Assembly (NCBI GenBank): GCA_038087015.1
Contig: JASBNA010000003.1
Span: 1,488,001-1,552,000 of the forward strand
DNA from: Cerrena zonata
Lineage: Eukaryota > Basidiomycota > Agaricomycetes > Polyporales > Cerrenaceae
Reading direction: 5' to 3'
Length of the DNA: 64,000 bases
How positions within the stretch are numbered: the stretch's first letter is position 1; each line of letters begins with the position of its first letter. A program made the position numbers and the translations under genes. A model generated the notes under the pieces. The model did not search any database. It saw only the letters and a program-made list of their open reading frames with translations, and was not told the DNA's origin. Positions 41,445-53,600 of the stretch are shown in pieces.

Positions 41445-43057
41445 ATGCCTTCGGCGGACGAAGCAAGCACGAGCACCTCTATAGCTCCTGAAGCTCCTGA
41501 AGCTCCTACAGTACCTTCTGCCCCTACCACCTTCAAATCGCTTGGTCTCATTGACCCTCTCCTAGAAGCCCTTGAGCAGCTTAAATTTACTATACCAACT
41601 GACATTCAAACTGCAGCACTTCCTCATGCGCTAGAGGGACGAGATATCATTGGCGTTGCTTCCACTGGTTCCGGTAAAACTGCTGCGTTTGCACTCCCAA
41701 TTCTACAGAAACTATGGGAAGAGCCTAAAGGACTTTTTGCTTGTGTTCTTGCACCGACAAGAGAACTCGCTTTCCAAATATCGCAGCAATTTGAGAGCCT
41801 AGGCGCTGCGATGGGAGTTCGGTGTGCTACAATTATCGGAGGCGTCGATTTGGTGTCGCAACAAGTCGCACTTGCGAAACGACCACATGTCGTTGTTGCT
41901 ACTCCCGGTCGTTTGCAAGAGCATTTGGAGAAAACAAAAGGGTTCAGTCTTCGAACGTTGAAGTTCTTGGTATGTGACACTATCCTTCTTCGATCGTCAA
42001 TCTCCTAACTTCCTGCTAGGTTTTCGATGAAGCTGATAGGCTGTTGGACTTGGACTTCGGTCCCATGATTGATAAAATCCTGAAGCTGATCCCTAAGGAG
42101 CGAACAACATATCTATACTCGGCTACCATGACCACCAAAGTCCAGAAGCTGCAACGAGCAAGTCTGGCAAACCCAGTTCGAGTGGAAGTCTCAGAAAAGT
42201 ACGTTTGACAATTTACTCGTTTTCATGTTCCTGATTTTTTACTTTTCATCTCAGGTATTCTACTGTATCAACATTACTGCAATATTATCTCTTCATACCA
42301 CTGAGCCAAAAGGATGTACACCTAATTTACTGCGCTAATTCCCTCGCTCAAAATTCCATTATCATTTTTACTCGGACAGTACATGATGCTCAAAGGTGTG
42401 TTTATTCCCCTTCATGTCTACCATTCGTCTCCTAAAACGCTCCGGTATTATGTAGAGTATCGATTATGCTTCGGACATTAGGATTCGCAGCCATCCCACT
42501 CCATGGACAACTGACTCAAAGTGCCCGACTGGGTGCGTTGCAGAAGTTCAAAAGCGGAGGAAGGAGAATCCTGGTAGCAACTGACGTCGCCAGTCGGTAA
42601 GCTGCATCCTGATCACCTATGTTCTTCCAATTTCTAATACCCGAACAGTGGTCTTGATATTCCATCCGTCGACGTAGTCATAAACTATGACGTCCCAACC
42701 CACTCAAAAGACTATATCCACAGAGTCGGACGAACAGCTCGAGCAGGTCGTTCCGGAAAGTCAATCACTCTAGTGTCTCAATATGACGTCGAACTCATTC
42801 AACGGATCGAGAAAGTTACTGGAAAGAAAATGGAGCTTTGGCCTACTGATGCGGAAGAGGTAGCGCTGTTGCGAGAACGTGTAGATGAGGCCGGGAGGGT
42901 GGCGACGACTGAAATGAAGGAGATGAGTATGAATGGGAAGTTTGGGAGAAAGAGGAGGAGAGATGATGGTGGTGGTGGCGGTAGGGATGATAGGGATAGG
43001 GATGATGATACGATGGAGGCTGGTATGCCGAAAAAGAAGAGTAAAGGTAGAAGGTAG
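41445..43057 (+). CDS. RRP3: DEAD-box ATP-dependent RNA helicase Rrp3 (DDX47)
   Basis: Nucleolar helicase for 18S rRNA maturation. 464 residues, five exons: 41445-41969, 42020-42198, 42255-42395, 42456-42596, 42649-43057. Motifs in order: Q-motif [35 protein letters not shown], Ia PTRELAFQ, Ib [56 protein letters not shown]. The FTIPTDIQ start and the [14 protein letters not shown] region after motif VI match Rrp3 rather than other DEAD proteins. The C-terminal tail is basic with a Gly/Asp/Arg run. The start is the first ATG after a probable UTR acceptor (TTTCTGCAG at 41424). Confidence 0.96.
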
Positions 43058-43329
43058 CGGTGCATCATCCGACAGTTTGCATCTCTATCTCCATCTCCTT
43101 ACCTCAGTTTACTATCACGTATGTTCTGAGTTCTATCATACTGGTATGTTCATGTTATATTGGATTGCTACAACAGAGACTTGGAATATCACATTGCAGG
43201 GTATCGAGATTGGTGCTCCTGAGTGTTAAAATGGATAGCCCGTGGTTGTTGGTTGTATACATATGAATAAAAGAAGAGACACCAGGGGGGAAAAATATTG
43301 TCCAGAGCGAAACGGACAAAACAAGCTAC

Positions 43330-45092
43330 TCAAGGAAGCCAGGGGCTAGAGGATTGACCTCCAACACCGTCAGTAAGGTAAACTGATTTACCATCTTCAT
43401 CGATATAGAAGCAGTCTTCTAACCGAATACCGACCTAGAGTAACATGTATTCGTTAGCTAGGTTACGAATCACGATGAGAACGTATGTTACTTACATCCC
43501 CCTCGATGTAGACTCCTGGCTCGTCGGAGAATGTGTGCCCAGTGAGGATGATGTCTTCAGCACCCCCACGCAAATAAGGTGATTCGTGGCCCTCGATTCC
43601 GATACCTGTATTATGGAACTTCGGTTGAGAGGTCTTGAACATAGGCGGGAATCACTTACCGTGACCTAATCTATGAGTAAAATACTCCCCAAGGCCAACT
43701 TCGTTGATCACATGTCGAGCAGCAGAGTCGACATCTGCGGCACGGGTGCCATTACGAGCTTTGTCGAAGGCAGCTGTTTGAGCTTTACGGACAAGCCGCC
43801 ATAACGCAAATTGGCGATCGGAGATTACGGACGAGCGAAGGACGAAAGTCTGAAAAAGGTATCACCCATCCTTAGCAAACTTGGAACAGATGAAAAGAGA
43901 TATAAACTCACTCGTGTGACATCGCTAACATACCCATGAAGTGTACCTCCGGCGTCGATGAGGATGAAATCGTGTTTGCCTAGGACCCGGTCGGTTCCGC
44001 TTCCATGAGGCAATGCAGCATTTTCTGTTGAAGATAGGGCGGTTAGAACTTGCACTATGATTGTGCGATGGCTATAATAATAAATCAAGTATTACCTCCA
44101 AATAACGTGAGGGCTCCAGCGTTTTGGAGTCCAGCAATACTCATAGCCGTCGTAATAAGAGCTCGAGCTTCCGACTCGCGCATCCCAATATACATCTTCT
44201 CGCGTGCAGCACGGATCGCGAGCACAGTTGCCTATAAATTCATTATATCAGATAATTAAATTCCTCGGTATAAATAGGCGGGGCAGTGTACTTCGTTGGC
44301 GCATTTAAGGATGTCGATCTCTTCTTTGGTTTTCCTCTCACGAAGTCTTCGGACTTGCATAGGTGCGCTAACTACCTTAGTTGAAGGCGATGCTTGCTGT
44401 AATCCATCGACGATGAAGTGACGAATTGCGTCGTCGACGAGAATTATGTCATTTTCCAAGTTCTGGATAGCTGAGATAACAGCTGCATACGGGTCTTCGT
44501 GCTCTTTCCATTCGGGGAAGGTGATTTCTGAAGCACTAGGAATAGGTAACAATTTCGCTCTGGTCGCTTCGAAATATGGCGTTAAGATAGACACATTCGC
44601 ATGTACCTCCCCACGCTTGTCTAGAACAGGCTGTATAATGAGAAGCAAAGGTCTCTCAGAGATGTGCCAGTGGGCGGATGAAACATTGGCAAAATATGCA
44701 GCATTTGCGCCAGGTTCAGCAACATACGCAGAAGCATTGATGGAGTAGAGTATTTGAGCCAAAGAGTCTTGTCGTTGAACATATGTCTCGGCACGAATGG
44801 GAGGGATGTCCTTGCAGTGATCTGCGATGTCGTCGAAGTCAAAGCCCTTGATGAATCGTAGTTTGCCATCTATTTGGCCCAGAAACGTGAGAGATATGAA
44901 TGTTGCGATACCGATGATGCCTAGGAACATCGCTACGATGGACAGTGGATCATACCGAGCCTACAGAGTTGTTATCAGCTTCAGAATTGACAGGTCTGAT
45001 TTATAACTCTTAAATTGACTCACACGTCGCTTCGTAGAGTTCTGCACCTGAGCAGAGGTCGCAACAGTAGTGTAGGAAGTTGAATGACCCAT
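43330..45092 (-). CDS. Membrane-anchored M24 metallopeptidase (Xaa-Pro dipeptidase/aminopeptidase type)
   Basis: 463 residues, spliced as complement(43330-43434, 43496-43605, 43660-43849, 43912-44024, 44096-44231, 44292-44960, 45024-45092). Residues ~32-50 form one hydrophobic helix after a basic KRRARYD stretch, so it is probably a type II membrane protein, unlike the usual soluble Xaa-Pro enzymes. The pita-bread fold keeps all five metal ligands: Asp in LIDAGG, Asp in SDVTR, His in HRLGHGIG, Glu in SDEPGVY, Glu in IRLEDC. The N-terminal half is the creatinase-like domain with several N-glycosylation sequons. Cleavage of X-Pro bonds is the family reaction; substrate and compartment are inferred. 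Confidence 0.9.
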
Positions 45093-45469
45093 GTCGTTTA
45101 AGTTGAATACTTAGTGGTCTGATGATAATGCAGCCCCAGGGCCACTGGTGGTGGGTAGAAGTTGGGAGGTTGTGTGTGCCGGTCGGGTGAATATGTATCT
45201 GCGCTAGAATACACAGGTTATAGGCGGTGATAGGTAGTATTTGTACACCGTCTATACCAAACCTAAACTACCTTCAGAGTCATAACCACAGATAACACTC
45301 GCAACTCCGAGGAATGGTGGCGGTGCGAATAAGCAACGCGATCGAAGATCACGATCGTAATGCACGTGACGCGTGTCTTGATAAATGAATCACGCTCAGT
45401 CTGAGACGAGCGACGACCAGAGACGCGCCGTCAGGCGATATCAAGTGCGCTTTCTCACTAACCGCCATC
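45093..45469. promoter_or_regulatory. 377 bp divergent promoter, M24 peptidase (-) / AlkB-GRF (+)
   Basis: CACGTG at 45363-45368 runs directly into ACGCGT (MluI cell-cycle box) at 45369-45374, about 95 bp before the AlkB start. ACGCGCC recurs near 45423. An MCB upstream of a DNA-repair gene fits G1/S expression; inferred from sequence only. Confidence 0.4.
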
Positions 45470-47374
45470 ATGGATGACGATGTAGATACCGATGTGCTTC
45501 TTGCACTTCTGTCTAGCCTTTTGGATAGGCCTATCGCAGACCAGTCTGTACTATTGGATGCAATAGTAGAATGCGATGGGGACGTAGAGCGTGCTGCCAA
45601 TCTTCTAAATGCAGGACCATCGACAACTTCTCATAGTGACCCTTCCCCACCACCCAAAAAGAGGAAGCGGGCAAAGGGGCTTGATCAATGGATACAGCGG
45701 TCTCCAAGAAAAGAAAGCCCAGAGTCTAGCAAACGTACTCGTCGAAGATCTCTTTCGGCAGATAGTGCGCGGGATAACTCATACCTCACTGCTCAGATGA
45801 ATAACTCCGAGGAGGAGAGCTCCAGCGGTAAAGTCACCTCATCCCGCAATGTCTCTGCAGCTTCGCGGACGTCACCAACGAAAGTGAAGCCACTTTCGAA
45901 GGGTGAATTTTTGTCTGTACTGCGCCCGCCCAATTCATCGGAGTCAAAGGCGGGGCCTCAGAAACATCCCCCTCTCACACTATCCACACCTCAATTAGTC
46001 GCCAAACATACACCCTGTACTATTCACACTTCGATTCTTCCTCCAGACCTCGCCTGTCGGTGAGTTATTTATGCGATACCGTTACGTCATTACAACATTC
46101 AATAATATCATTACAAGGCTGTTTTACTCAATGTTGGATCTCAGTCGGGAATGGGATAGAAACCGGTGGTACCTTTTCGATCGATTGGTTGAAAGTCCGC
46201 ATAAAACCTGCTTTCTCGTGAGGAAATACACTGCCGATACACCGGAATGGGCGGATGAAATAGAGGAAGCCACTCGTTTTTGGTTAGCAACATTCCACCT
46301 CTCTGAGTCCTGTCGAAGAAGCCCTTGATGTCATAAAAATATCACTTTTTGAAGGTACAATGGTGCTGCAAAAGATCGCACGCCAACATTCCCACCCGCG
46401 ATGGAAGAAGCATGCAAGTACGTGGAACGAATTGTGAATGAAGAAATGCATAAGAGAACACGTTTTCCACTCGAGTGGGGCGGTGAACCTCCGAGGGGTT
46501 CTGATGAAGATTTTGCACCCGAGGGCGGGAAGAAGATTATTTGGAGAGCAAATGTAGCTGCATCAAATTGTTACGAGGGGGCGAAGGAAACTGTCGGATT
46601 CCATACTGATGCCTTGACCTACTTGGGTCCATACCCTACGATTGCCAGTTTGAGTCTAGGTATGTTCCGCCGGCATTACGGAAGTGATTATTGAATTTCA
46701 CATCTATTCTCTCACCCCTATGGTGACTGCAGGAACGACGAGACTTTTTCGTTTACGGGAAGTTATTCCATCAGACGAAAAAGGGACACGTAGTGCACGA
46801 ACATTCAATATCCCGATGCCCCACAATTCAGTACGTTCTAGACACACAACCTCGCTCTCTGTATTTTTAAATATCCTATTCAATTCCGGTACTCCAGCTC
46901 ACCATCATGCATGCGTCGTGCCAGGAGATGTTCAAGCACAGTGTACCTCCTCAACGAACAATAGATCTTTTTCACCCGCCTTTCCCGCCTCCCCCGGAAT
47001 TGAAACACGTAATTCCAACGTCGGAGAATAATGAGACTCGACCTGGCTCAAATGTCCGCATTAACATCACATTTCGGTTTTTCCGACCCGATTTTCGCCC
47101 GTCGACGACTCCCAAGTGCAAGTGTGGTGTACCATGTGTTTTGAGGCCAGATATGAAGAATCGATATAGCTACGAAGATGATTCGACATCGAACGGAAAT
47201 GATGCTTCGACGGCGGGCGGTGAAAAACCAACATCGTCCAGAAGGAGTGCGGTGTCAAAATACTGGTGGGCATGCAACGGCGGTGCTCAAAATGAGGGTA
47301 AGGGGTGTGGGATGTGGAAAGTTATGGACGTCAAAGCGGAAGGAAGGGGACCGTTTACTGGGGATGGCTCGTAA
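45470..47374 (+). CDS. CUE + AlkB-type 2OG-Fe(II) d oxygenase + GRF zinc-finger fusion
   Basis: 544 residues, five exons: 45470-46059, 46118-46282, 46355-46659, 46733-46830, 46898-47374. Domain order: an N-terminal CUE-like ubiquitin-binding helix bundle (residues ~5-45, ending DGDVERAANLL); a basic, Ser-rich linker with a PPPKKRKRAKG nuclear signal; an AlkB jelly roll with iron ligands in GFHTDALTYLG (H.D) and FKHSVPP (H), and 2OG-binding arginines in RINITFRFF; and a C-terminal zf-GRF (KCKCGVPCVLR..., then YWWACNG....GCGMWK). AlkB enzymes remove alkyl groups from DNA or RNA. CUE and GRF modules suggest recruitment to ubiquitylated chromatin or damaged single-stranded DNA (inference). Substrate not readable. 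Confidence 0.85.
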
Positions 47375-47717
47375 CTAGCCCCTCTCCTGATCATCGTGTA
47401 ATTCTGCTTCAGCTAAAGGAAATTCCTGGATACATGAGCTCGGACTCAGAATATGCAATGTTCTGATGAACGCAGCAAGCTGAAACAACACGCGTTTTTG
47501 ACCATCGATTTGAACACATCCACCTCCAGCCAGGTGAAGTGTCGGGGAAATCACCGGACTACAACGCCTTCCGCTTTAGGCGTTTGTAAATGATCGACGC
47601 CAATTGGGTCTCGGTCCGAAGCGAATGTCGAGTGGAAAACATTCACGCCTGTGTGACTCCCTTCTCACACCTCCTTGCTCTCTTCGTCCAGTCCACAACC
47701 TTGGTTTATCTTGTACT
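47375..47717. promoter_or_regulatory. HIS3 upstream region with a Gcn4-type site
   Basis: 343 bp. TGACTC at 47654-47659, about 60 bp before the HIS3 ATG, matches the Gcn4/CPC1 half-site core. No gene in the gap. Confidence 0.4.
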
Positions 47718-48616
47718 ATGGCAGCACGGACAGCAAAGATCGAACGCAAGACCAATGAAACCCAAATTGAGATCTCCATAAATCTCGATTGCCAACCGGG
47801 TTCCGGGAACACACAGGAGATCGAGATCTCGACTGGCATTGGATTTTTGGACCATGTATGCGCACCAAAACTATCACAGAAGGACGTAATTCATCAGCAG
47901 CTCACAACGGAACCTTCTATTCCTCCATCGTAGATGTACCACGCACTTGCAAAACATTCCGGAATGTCTCTCAAAATGAAGTGTCAAGGCGACCTATGGA
48001 TAGATGATCACCACACTGCAGATACGTTCCACACAGCCTTGTGGCCACTATGTGGAAATATTACCTCAACAAGACTAACGATCGACCAATACTTTACAGG
48101 ATAGCGCTATAGCTCTTGGAACCGCATTCAAGGAGGCTCTTGGTGAAGTCCGAGGTATCCGACGATACGGAACCGGTTTCGCCCCTCTCGATGAGGTCAG
48201 TCTTTTCTTACAGGTTCCGTGGCCATGAAGAGTTCATCCCCCAGAAATTTAATGAACAAACGTGTCTAGGCATTATCGCGCGCGGTCATCGACATCTGTT
48301 CTCGTCCCTACTGCGTCACCGATCTGGGGCTTAAGCGGGAGAAGATTGGAGATCTTTCTACAGAGATGATCCCTCATGTCTTTTACTCGTTTGCTATCGC
48401 TTCTGGTGTGACGTTGCATGTCGATGTCCTTCGTGGTGATAATGATCACCATAGGTAAGTGGATCCATCCCCCCACACCCCCCTGGTTGGAATACATTGG
48501 ATCTGATTGGCTGGTGTAGGGCCGAGTCGGCTTTCAAAGCATTCGCTTTGGCTATACGTCAGGCCATCGAGAGAACGGGGGGAAATGACGTCCCCAGTAC
48601 CAAGGGTGTCTTGTAG
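47718..48616 (+). CDS. HIS3: Imidazoleglycerol-phosphate dehydratase, with a damaged exon-2 donor
   Basis: Sixth step of histidine synthesis, a Mn-dependent dehydratase. Exons 47718-47855, 47934-~48023, 48100-48195, 48270-48454, 48520-48616 give 201 residues. Family blocks are intact: [55 protein letters not shown] and [14 protein letters not shown], ending STKGVL. The exon 2/intron 2 border is abnormal: after GCA the sequence continues GATACGTTCC with no GT donor. The family needs Glu-Asp after HHTA (the Glu is a metal ligand), which would fit GAG followed by a GTACGT donor if two bases were lost. As written, no canonical GT donor gives the normal protein. AATAAA at 48689-48694 is a likely poly(A) signal. 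Confidence 0.93.
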
Positions 48617-48992
48617 CCTAAAGTTTGCCAGCTAAGATATATTGTACGATCATCTAGATTCGGTTGTTTCAATGTTTGTACAAAATAGAATAAAGATATC
48701 CTCGAAACTTGATTGCATACGGAATTACAGGGATTGCATGGGGTGTAAGTCTGAGGTAAGGCGAGGTACGAGCCTCACCCCAGAGTGGCGTCTATGTCAG
48801 CGCAGTGAGTGAGCGCTTGAAAACGACACTTCCTTTCCCTTCGCCCACTCTGTGCTTGGTGGAATCGTCTCACCAAACCTTCGACGAACTCCACTTTTCT
48901 TTCTTTCCCAAAAAACTCTACCTTATTTTCCTCTCGTTCTTTAAAACTAGACCCCACCGGCTTAATTCATCCAAAACACTCTTTTAGAACTC

Positions 48993-50630
48993 ATGCCCGC
49001 CGAAGCGCAGCAGCCTCAGGCCAACCCATACGATGCAATAGTCCCACCGGACTTCTCAGGAGACGTCTTCGAAGATGTCCGCGTTGCTTTAGTAGCAAAC
49101 CAAACAGCTGCTGACAATGCGGCAGCCGCTGCGTCACTCCTTGCGAAATGGACAGCGAGCAACGAGCAAAGGCGAATCCAATGGAACCTCGACAATCCGC
49201 CTCCTGTCCCACCTCAGCAAGATGACGACGAACTACCAGCTCCTCCTCCACCACCACCGGCGCCCCCGCCACCACACATCCCGGCTGAAGCACCAGGCGG
49301 CGAAGCCAACAATGCCTTCCCAGCAATAGACAAATCCGAGCCAGTACCGTCTCGCATAGAACCCACCCCACCACAAAGCTGTATAACTCGCTTGCGCGAC
49401 GTGAAACACGTCGATCTATGGTACTTCACGAAAGAAGCGTGCGCTGATGCCGCTCTAGCCTCTCGTCTCGACGAACGTACTCTCAGCGTCGAGAAAGACG
49501 AAACCAGCGGCACCTTCATGCTGAAGGATGTCGCCCGCCCCGGCAAGAAACCTATTGCAGACAGTAACCTGGACTGGGAACAGATGACGTCGGGTAAGGC
49601 TTTATTCCTGAAGTACGTCAAGATAGTGGAATGGCCCAAGGACTACATCATCGCCATGATCAGCTTCTTCTTCCAACTGGAAAACCACTCACTTCGCTAC
49701 GAAAAGCCTGAAATCGGGAAACGAGCCCTCATCCGGTACCAGGCCGTCGCTCGCCAACAGTGGCACGATACCCTCGCTCTTGTCCAAGCGAAGAAGAAAG
49801 CGAAGCTTTGGGACATCGCCGACATTGACGAGAGGCTGCTAGCAGCGTGTGTTGAGGTGGTTGAACAGGCAGAAGCAAGCCGCCTCCGAATCGACGTACG
49901 TACCTTCTACATACTGAACTAATAGCGGCAACCAACTAACATAAAATCCTTCCCTCCCATACCTAACCAACACACCGATACCTGAATCCTACCCCACACC
50001 CATGCATCACCCATATCCGCATCCACACCCATATCCATATCTATACCCACACCCGCACCCATACCCATACCTGCATCCATACCCATACCCACATCCATAC
50101 CCATACCCATACTCATACCCACCCACCCACGCACCTGCGCTGCACGATATCTCAATCACCACCGCATCCAGCTTTCAGCCATGCAGCTCCAACTCAACGA
50201 GAGCCTGCGTGATCTCCGAAGGATCCGTGAACGCCCACCCCGCTCCTTTGAACCTTCATACACTGAAGGAAAGCGACTGCGCTCCCCGTCTCTCATGGAA
50301 GCGACTCAACCCCCTCCAGCGAAGCGGTTAACCGATTCACCTCGACACTTTCGGGACGACACAGAATCCACCTGGATCTGCATCCTATGCCTGTCGCTCG
50401 ATCCACACAACAAAGTCAAGTGTGTCCGCACCACTCTGGCCAACGGCGACAAAACATGGTGCCATCGAGATGACCGGGGGCGAATCGTCGACCCTTACGG
50501 CAACGTCGTTTGTATTGAATTCAACCGCAAGGGTTGTCCCTCTACAGACACAAGACATCACCATGAGTGCTCCGGCTGCGGCTCAACGTCTCATGGAGCT
50601 CAGAGCTGTCATCTCGTCTCGAAGAAGTAA
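48993..50630 (+). CDS. Gag-like ORF1 of the DIRS-like element (spliced)
   Basis: Predicted 453 residues from exons 48993-49895 and 50172-50630, joined in phase by donor GTACGT and acceptor ATCCAG. The N-terminal part has an Ala-rich helix and a Pro/Glu linker (PAPPPPPPAPPPP). The middle (~115-300) is helical, with FLKYVKIVEWPKDYIIAMISFFFQ. The C-terminal exon carries Cys/His pairs: WICILC, a Cys-His pair, then CSGCGSTSH and a last Cys, a plausible nucleic-acid-binding zinc finger. I know no named family for it; the role is inferred from position. The 276 bp intron contains a CCATAC-type tandem repeat. Without splicing, translation stops at 49920-49922. Confidence 0.75.
49992..50134 (+). repeat. 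CCATAC/CCATAT degenerate tandem repeat
   Basis: About 140 bp of 6 bp units (CCATAC, CCATAT, CCACAC, CCGCAC variants) inside the presumed intron of the DIRS-like Gag gene. Reads as Tyr-Pro-His-Pro or Met-Gly repeats in translated frames, which are artefacts. Confidence 0.85.
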
Positions 50631-53600
50631 GGCCCATACTCCATTCATTGCCGACGCTTGGGAGAAATATCTCCGTAATGCGAATCTTGTACTTAAATAC
50701 CCCTCCATCATTAATAACATCCGTTTTGGCTTCGACATTGGAGTCCCTTCCATTGCTCAGACCCGAATCCCTCGCAACAGCAACTCCCTCATAAAGCAGA
50801 ATAATGAGTTTCAACGTATTATAAGCAATGAATTTCGCCTCCAACGCTACCTTGGGCCTTTTACCCAAAGAGAACTCGAAGAAACCATTGGACCATTTCA
50901 GTGCTCACCTATCTCCCTCGTACCTAAACCTCACAAACCTAATGCCTACAGACTCGTCCAAAACTACTCATACCCACACTCTTCGTCCAAACTTTACCCA
51001 TCTATCAATTCACTAATCAACTCAGATGACTTCCCCTGCACCTGGGGGACATTCAACATCATGGCGCAACTGATACTGCACCTTCCCCCAGGATCACAAG
51101 GGGCAGTACGAGACGTAGCGGAAGCTTACCGGAACATCCCTGTCAAACCGGAACAATGGCCAGGCATGGTCGTACGACTATCCAATGACGATGACAGCTT
51201 CGCTCTCGACACTCAAGGTTTCTTCGGCGGCTCAGGTTGTTCAGGTACCTTCGGAGGCATTGCAGACGCTTGCACTGACATCTTCCGCTCCCGAGGGGTC
51301 GGCCCAGTAATCAACTGGGCAGACGATCACAATTTCTTTCGCATCCTACGACAGTACATCGAAGAATACAACGAGAAACGCAAACAGTGGAGACAGTCGA
51401 TCCTAAGGCATGGAGGGCAACACCAGTCGGGAAGTAGAATCTGGTACGGCGGCAAGGTGCATGCTTGTTAAGTCTGCTCTCAGACTTAGAGACTGGTTCG
51501 GCACGCGATAGCTCGTCGGCGCACGCCAAGGACTATAGTAGAGAGTCCTTTGCTTCAATAGTTCGAGTCAGGAAGTGTAGGAGTTCCCGATGTAGTCATA
51601 ACAAGGTCCGATAGTGAGAGTTCAGTATTAAAAGTAGTAGTTACCATACATGGAAGGAGCGACAGTTAAGTACGACTAACGAAAGTATTAAGCTCGCGCT
51701 TAAAGTCCAAGAGAGAAAGAGAGGATAGTACTTCTAGAACAACGACTTCAGTGTCCACATACTCATTCTTAACACTGCCCCCCAGCGCGAGGCTAATCCT
51801 TTCGTGAAGGAGGGGAGGTAAGACGGAATTTCTAAGAAGTCGAGCCAACGCTCGCCAGTGCCGCTCGCGGTATAACTCATCGGAATGGTCTAAAAATTGG
51901 GGTTCATCATAGGAAGGGTAGAGAGTAGAATCCGTTCCCCAGATTCTACGAATCGAGTCTCTCAGTTGTGCCCATTCGCGCGGTCGCGTTTCTAAGGTAG
52001 ACTCAGTAATCTTCCGGTGGCGGCGGAAGAGAAGCAGTTCGACGTCGCGCCGAAAGTGAAACGTGCGCAGACACCAAGCTTCTTTGTCCCAATCCTCCTG
52101 CGTGTAGGAAAGCAGACCCAATCCGATCAGATCTTCTGAGGAGGGGGACGATGACGTTTTCAATAGTTTCCTGAGTCGTTTGCCGGGGGATAGTCGAGAT
52201 CGCCATTCTTCTGCAAAGACGGCCGCCCCCCTAGCGGAGCCCAAGTGCTCTGAGTTCTGCAGGTGAGTACTCTTGTAGTTCAACCAGAGTAGACGACGAG
52301 CATAGTTGAATTCGGGTGACTCCTCGAAGATTCCGAGTGGTGGAATAGGAGATCGCAGGGGGTTCGTTGATAGAGGCAGGGGGCCCGAGTCAGATTCCCA
52401 TTCGTAGCGCGCGCAAACGACCTCCGGATCCTCCTCCATCAGGTATTCCACATAGTAGTCGGCTTCTATAGTAGAGTAGAGATCGAGGGTGGTGAACAGG
52501 GCTTGACCCGATGTAAGACCCACTAAATGACTGATCTGCTCCCCTACGACGTAGTCCTTGGGGAGACGTGTGAGGTTGAAGATAGAGAGAGGGGCTGCAT
52601 CCGGGACGCCATTTTCCGTTTCGTCTACGGCCATGGGAGTCGGTGAACGAAGGCGTTCTTCCAAGGGAGTGGATGATCTAGAGAGTGTGGTTTCCGCGTC
52701 TGCTTGAGTAGGGTCATCTTGGTCAGGCTGAGTTGGGTACGTAGAAGGAGTGGCGGAACGAGGTTGGGGAGAGAGAGAGGATTCGTTAGAACGAGCTGAT
52801 CTAGATCGTTCTTGACGGATGCTGCGGGACCGGGATCTTCCGCGTTGTCGCGAGGTCGAACGCGATCTCCCACGGAAAGAGCGTCCGCTGGTGTGTCGCC
52901 TCGAACAGTATTGGTAGCGTTGCTGGTGGCTACGGTGTCTACTGCTGCGTCTACTACGCGAGTGGGTGGAAGATCGAGAGGATACGCGATAGTGGCGGTG
53001 AGAGTGCCTCTCGTATGAGGGGTATCGGTCGTAGTGTCGGTGGGTCGGGGAGCGAGAAGCGTACCTGTACCCGCCACGTCGACCGTCTTGTCTACCCCGA
53101 ATCCAGCGAGAGGGTGGCTGACCGTTCCTCTGTGATTGGTAAGGACTGGAGCCCCTTCGCGGCATTGAGCCCGAGGAGCCGAGTGGAGGGTGAAGACTCG
53201 GATGAATTGGATAGCGAAAATAGAGAGGTGATAGATAAGAGTGAAGGGGGAAAAGGAATGACTAAGGTGAGGAGTGAACGTCCGAGGAGTAAGTCACCGG
53301 AGATAGCCGGCTCTCCGGAAAAGGAAGGTGAACTGATTATCTCGCTCTCTTCCGCGCGAGAGGGCTAGTCCGAAAAGGCAGATGATATCTGATCGTCGTC
53401 GTTGTGTAGGCTATAAGAGTAGGTGTGGACTAGAGAGGGAAGATCTGGCAGTGTATTTTCTGATAGCCAGTAAGTGCAGAATCGCCTCCTGTACTCTTCG
53501 CCTCGGGTTGGAACCACGCTTGTCTTCCTGTATCTGTGACACAGATGATAGTGCAACCGACGGTACCACGGCAGGTCTGTGGTAGACGGACGAGCTACCA

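Noticed and set aside
49919..50331. Met/Gly- and Tyr/Pro/His-repeat ORFs on both strands
   Set aside because: Translations of the CCATAC tandem repeat inside the Gag intron; no independent coding evidence.
51311..51529. Minus-strand ORF across the left LTR edge
   Set aside because: Chimeric frame made of LTR plus antisense DIRS RT sequence; starts at a non-ATG codon.
52812..53368. Plus-strand ORFs opposite the SR-rich accessory ORF
   Set aside because: Low-complexity antisense of the RS repeat and of the gap between the accessory ORFs.
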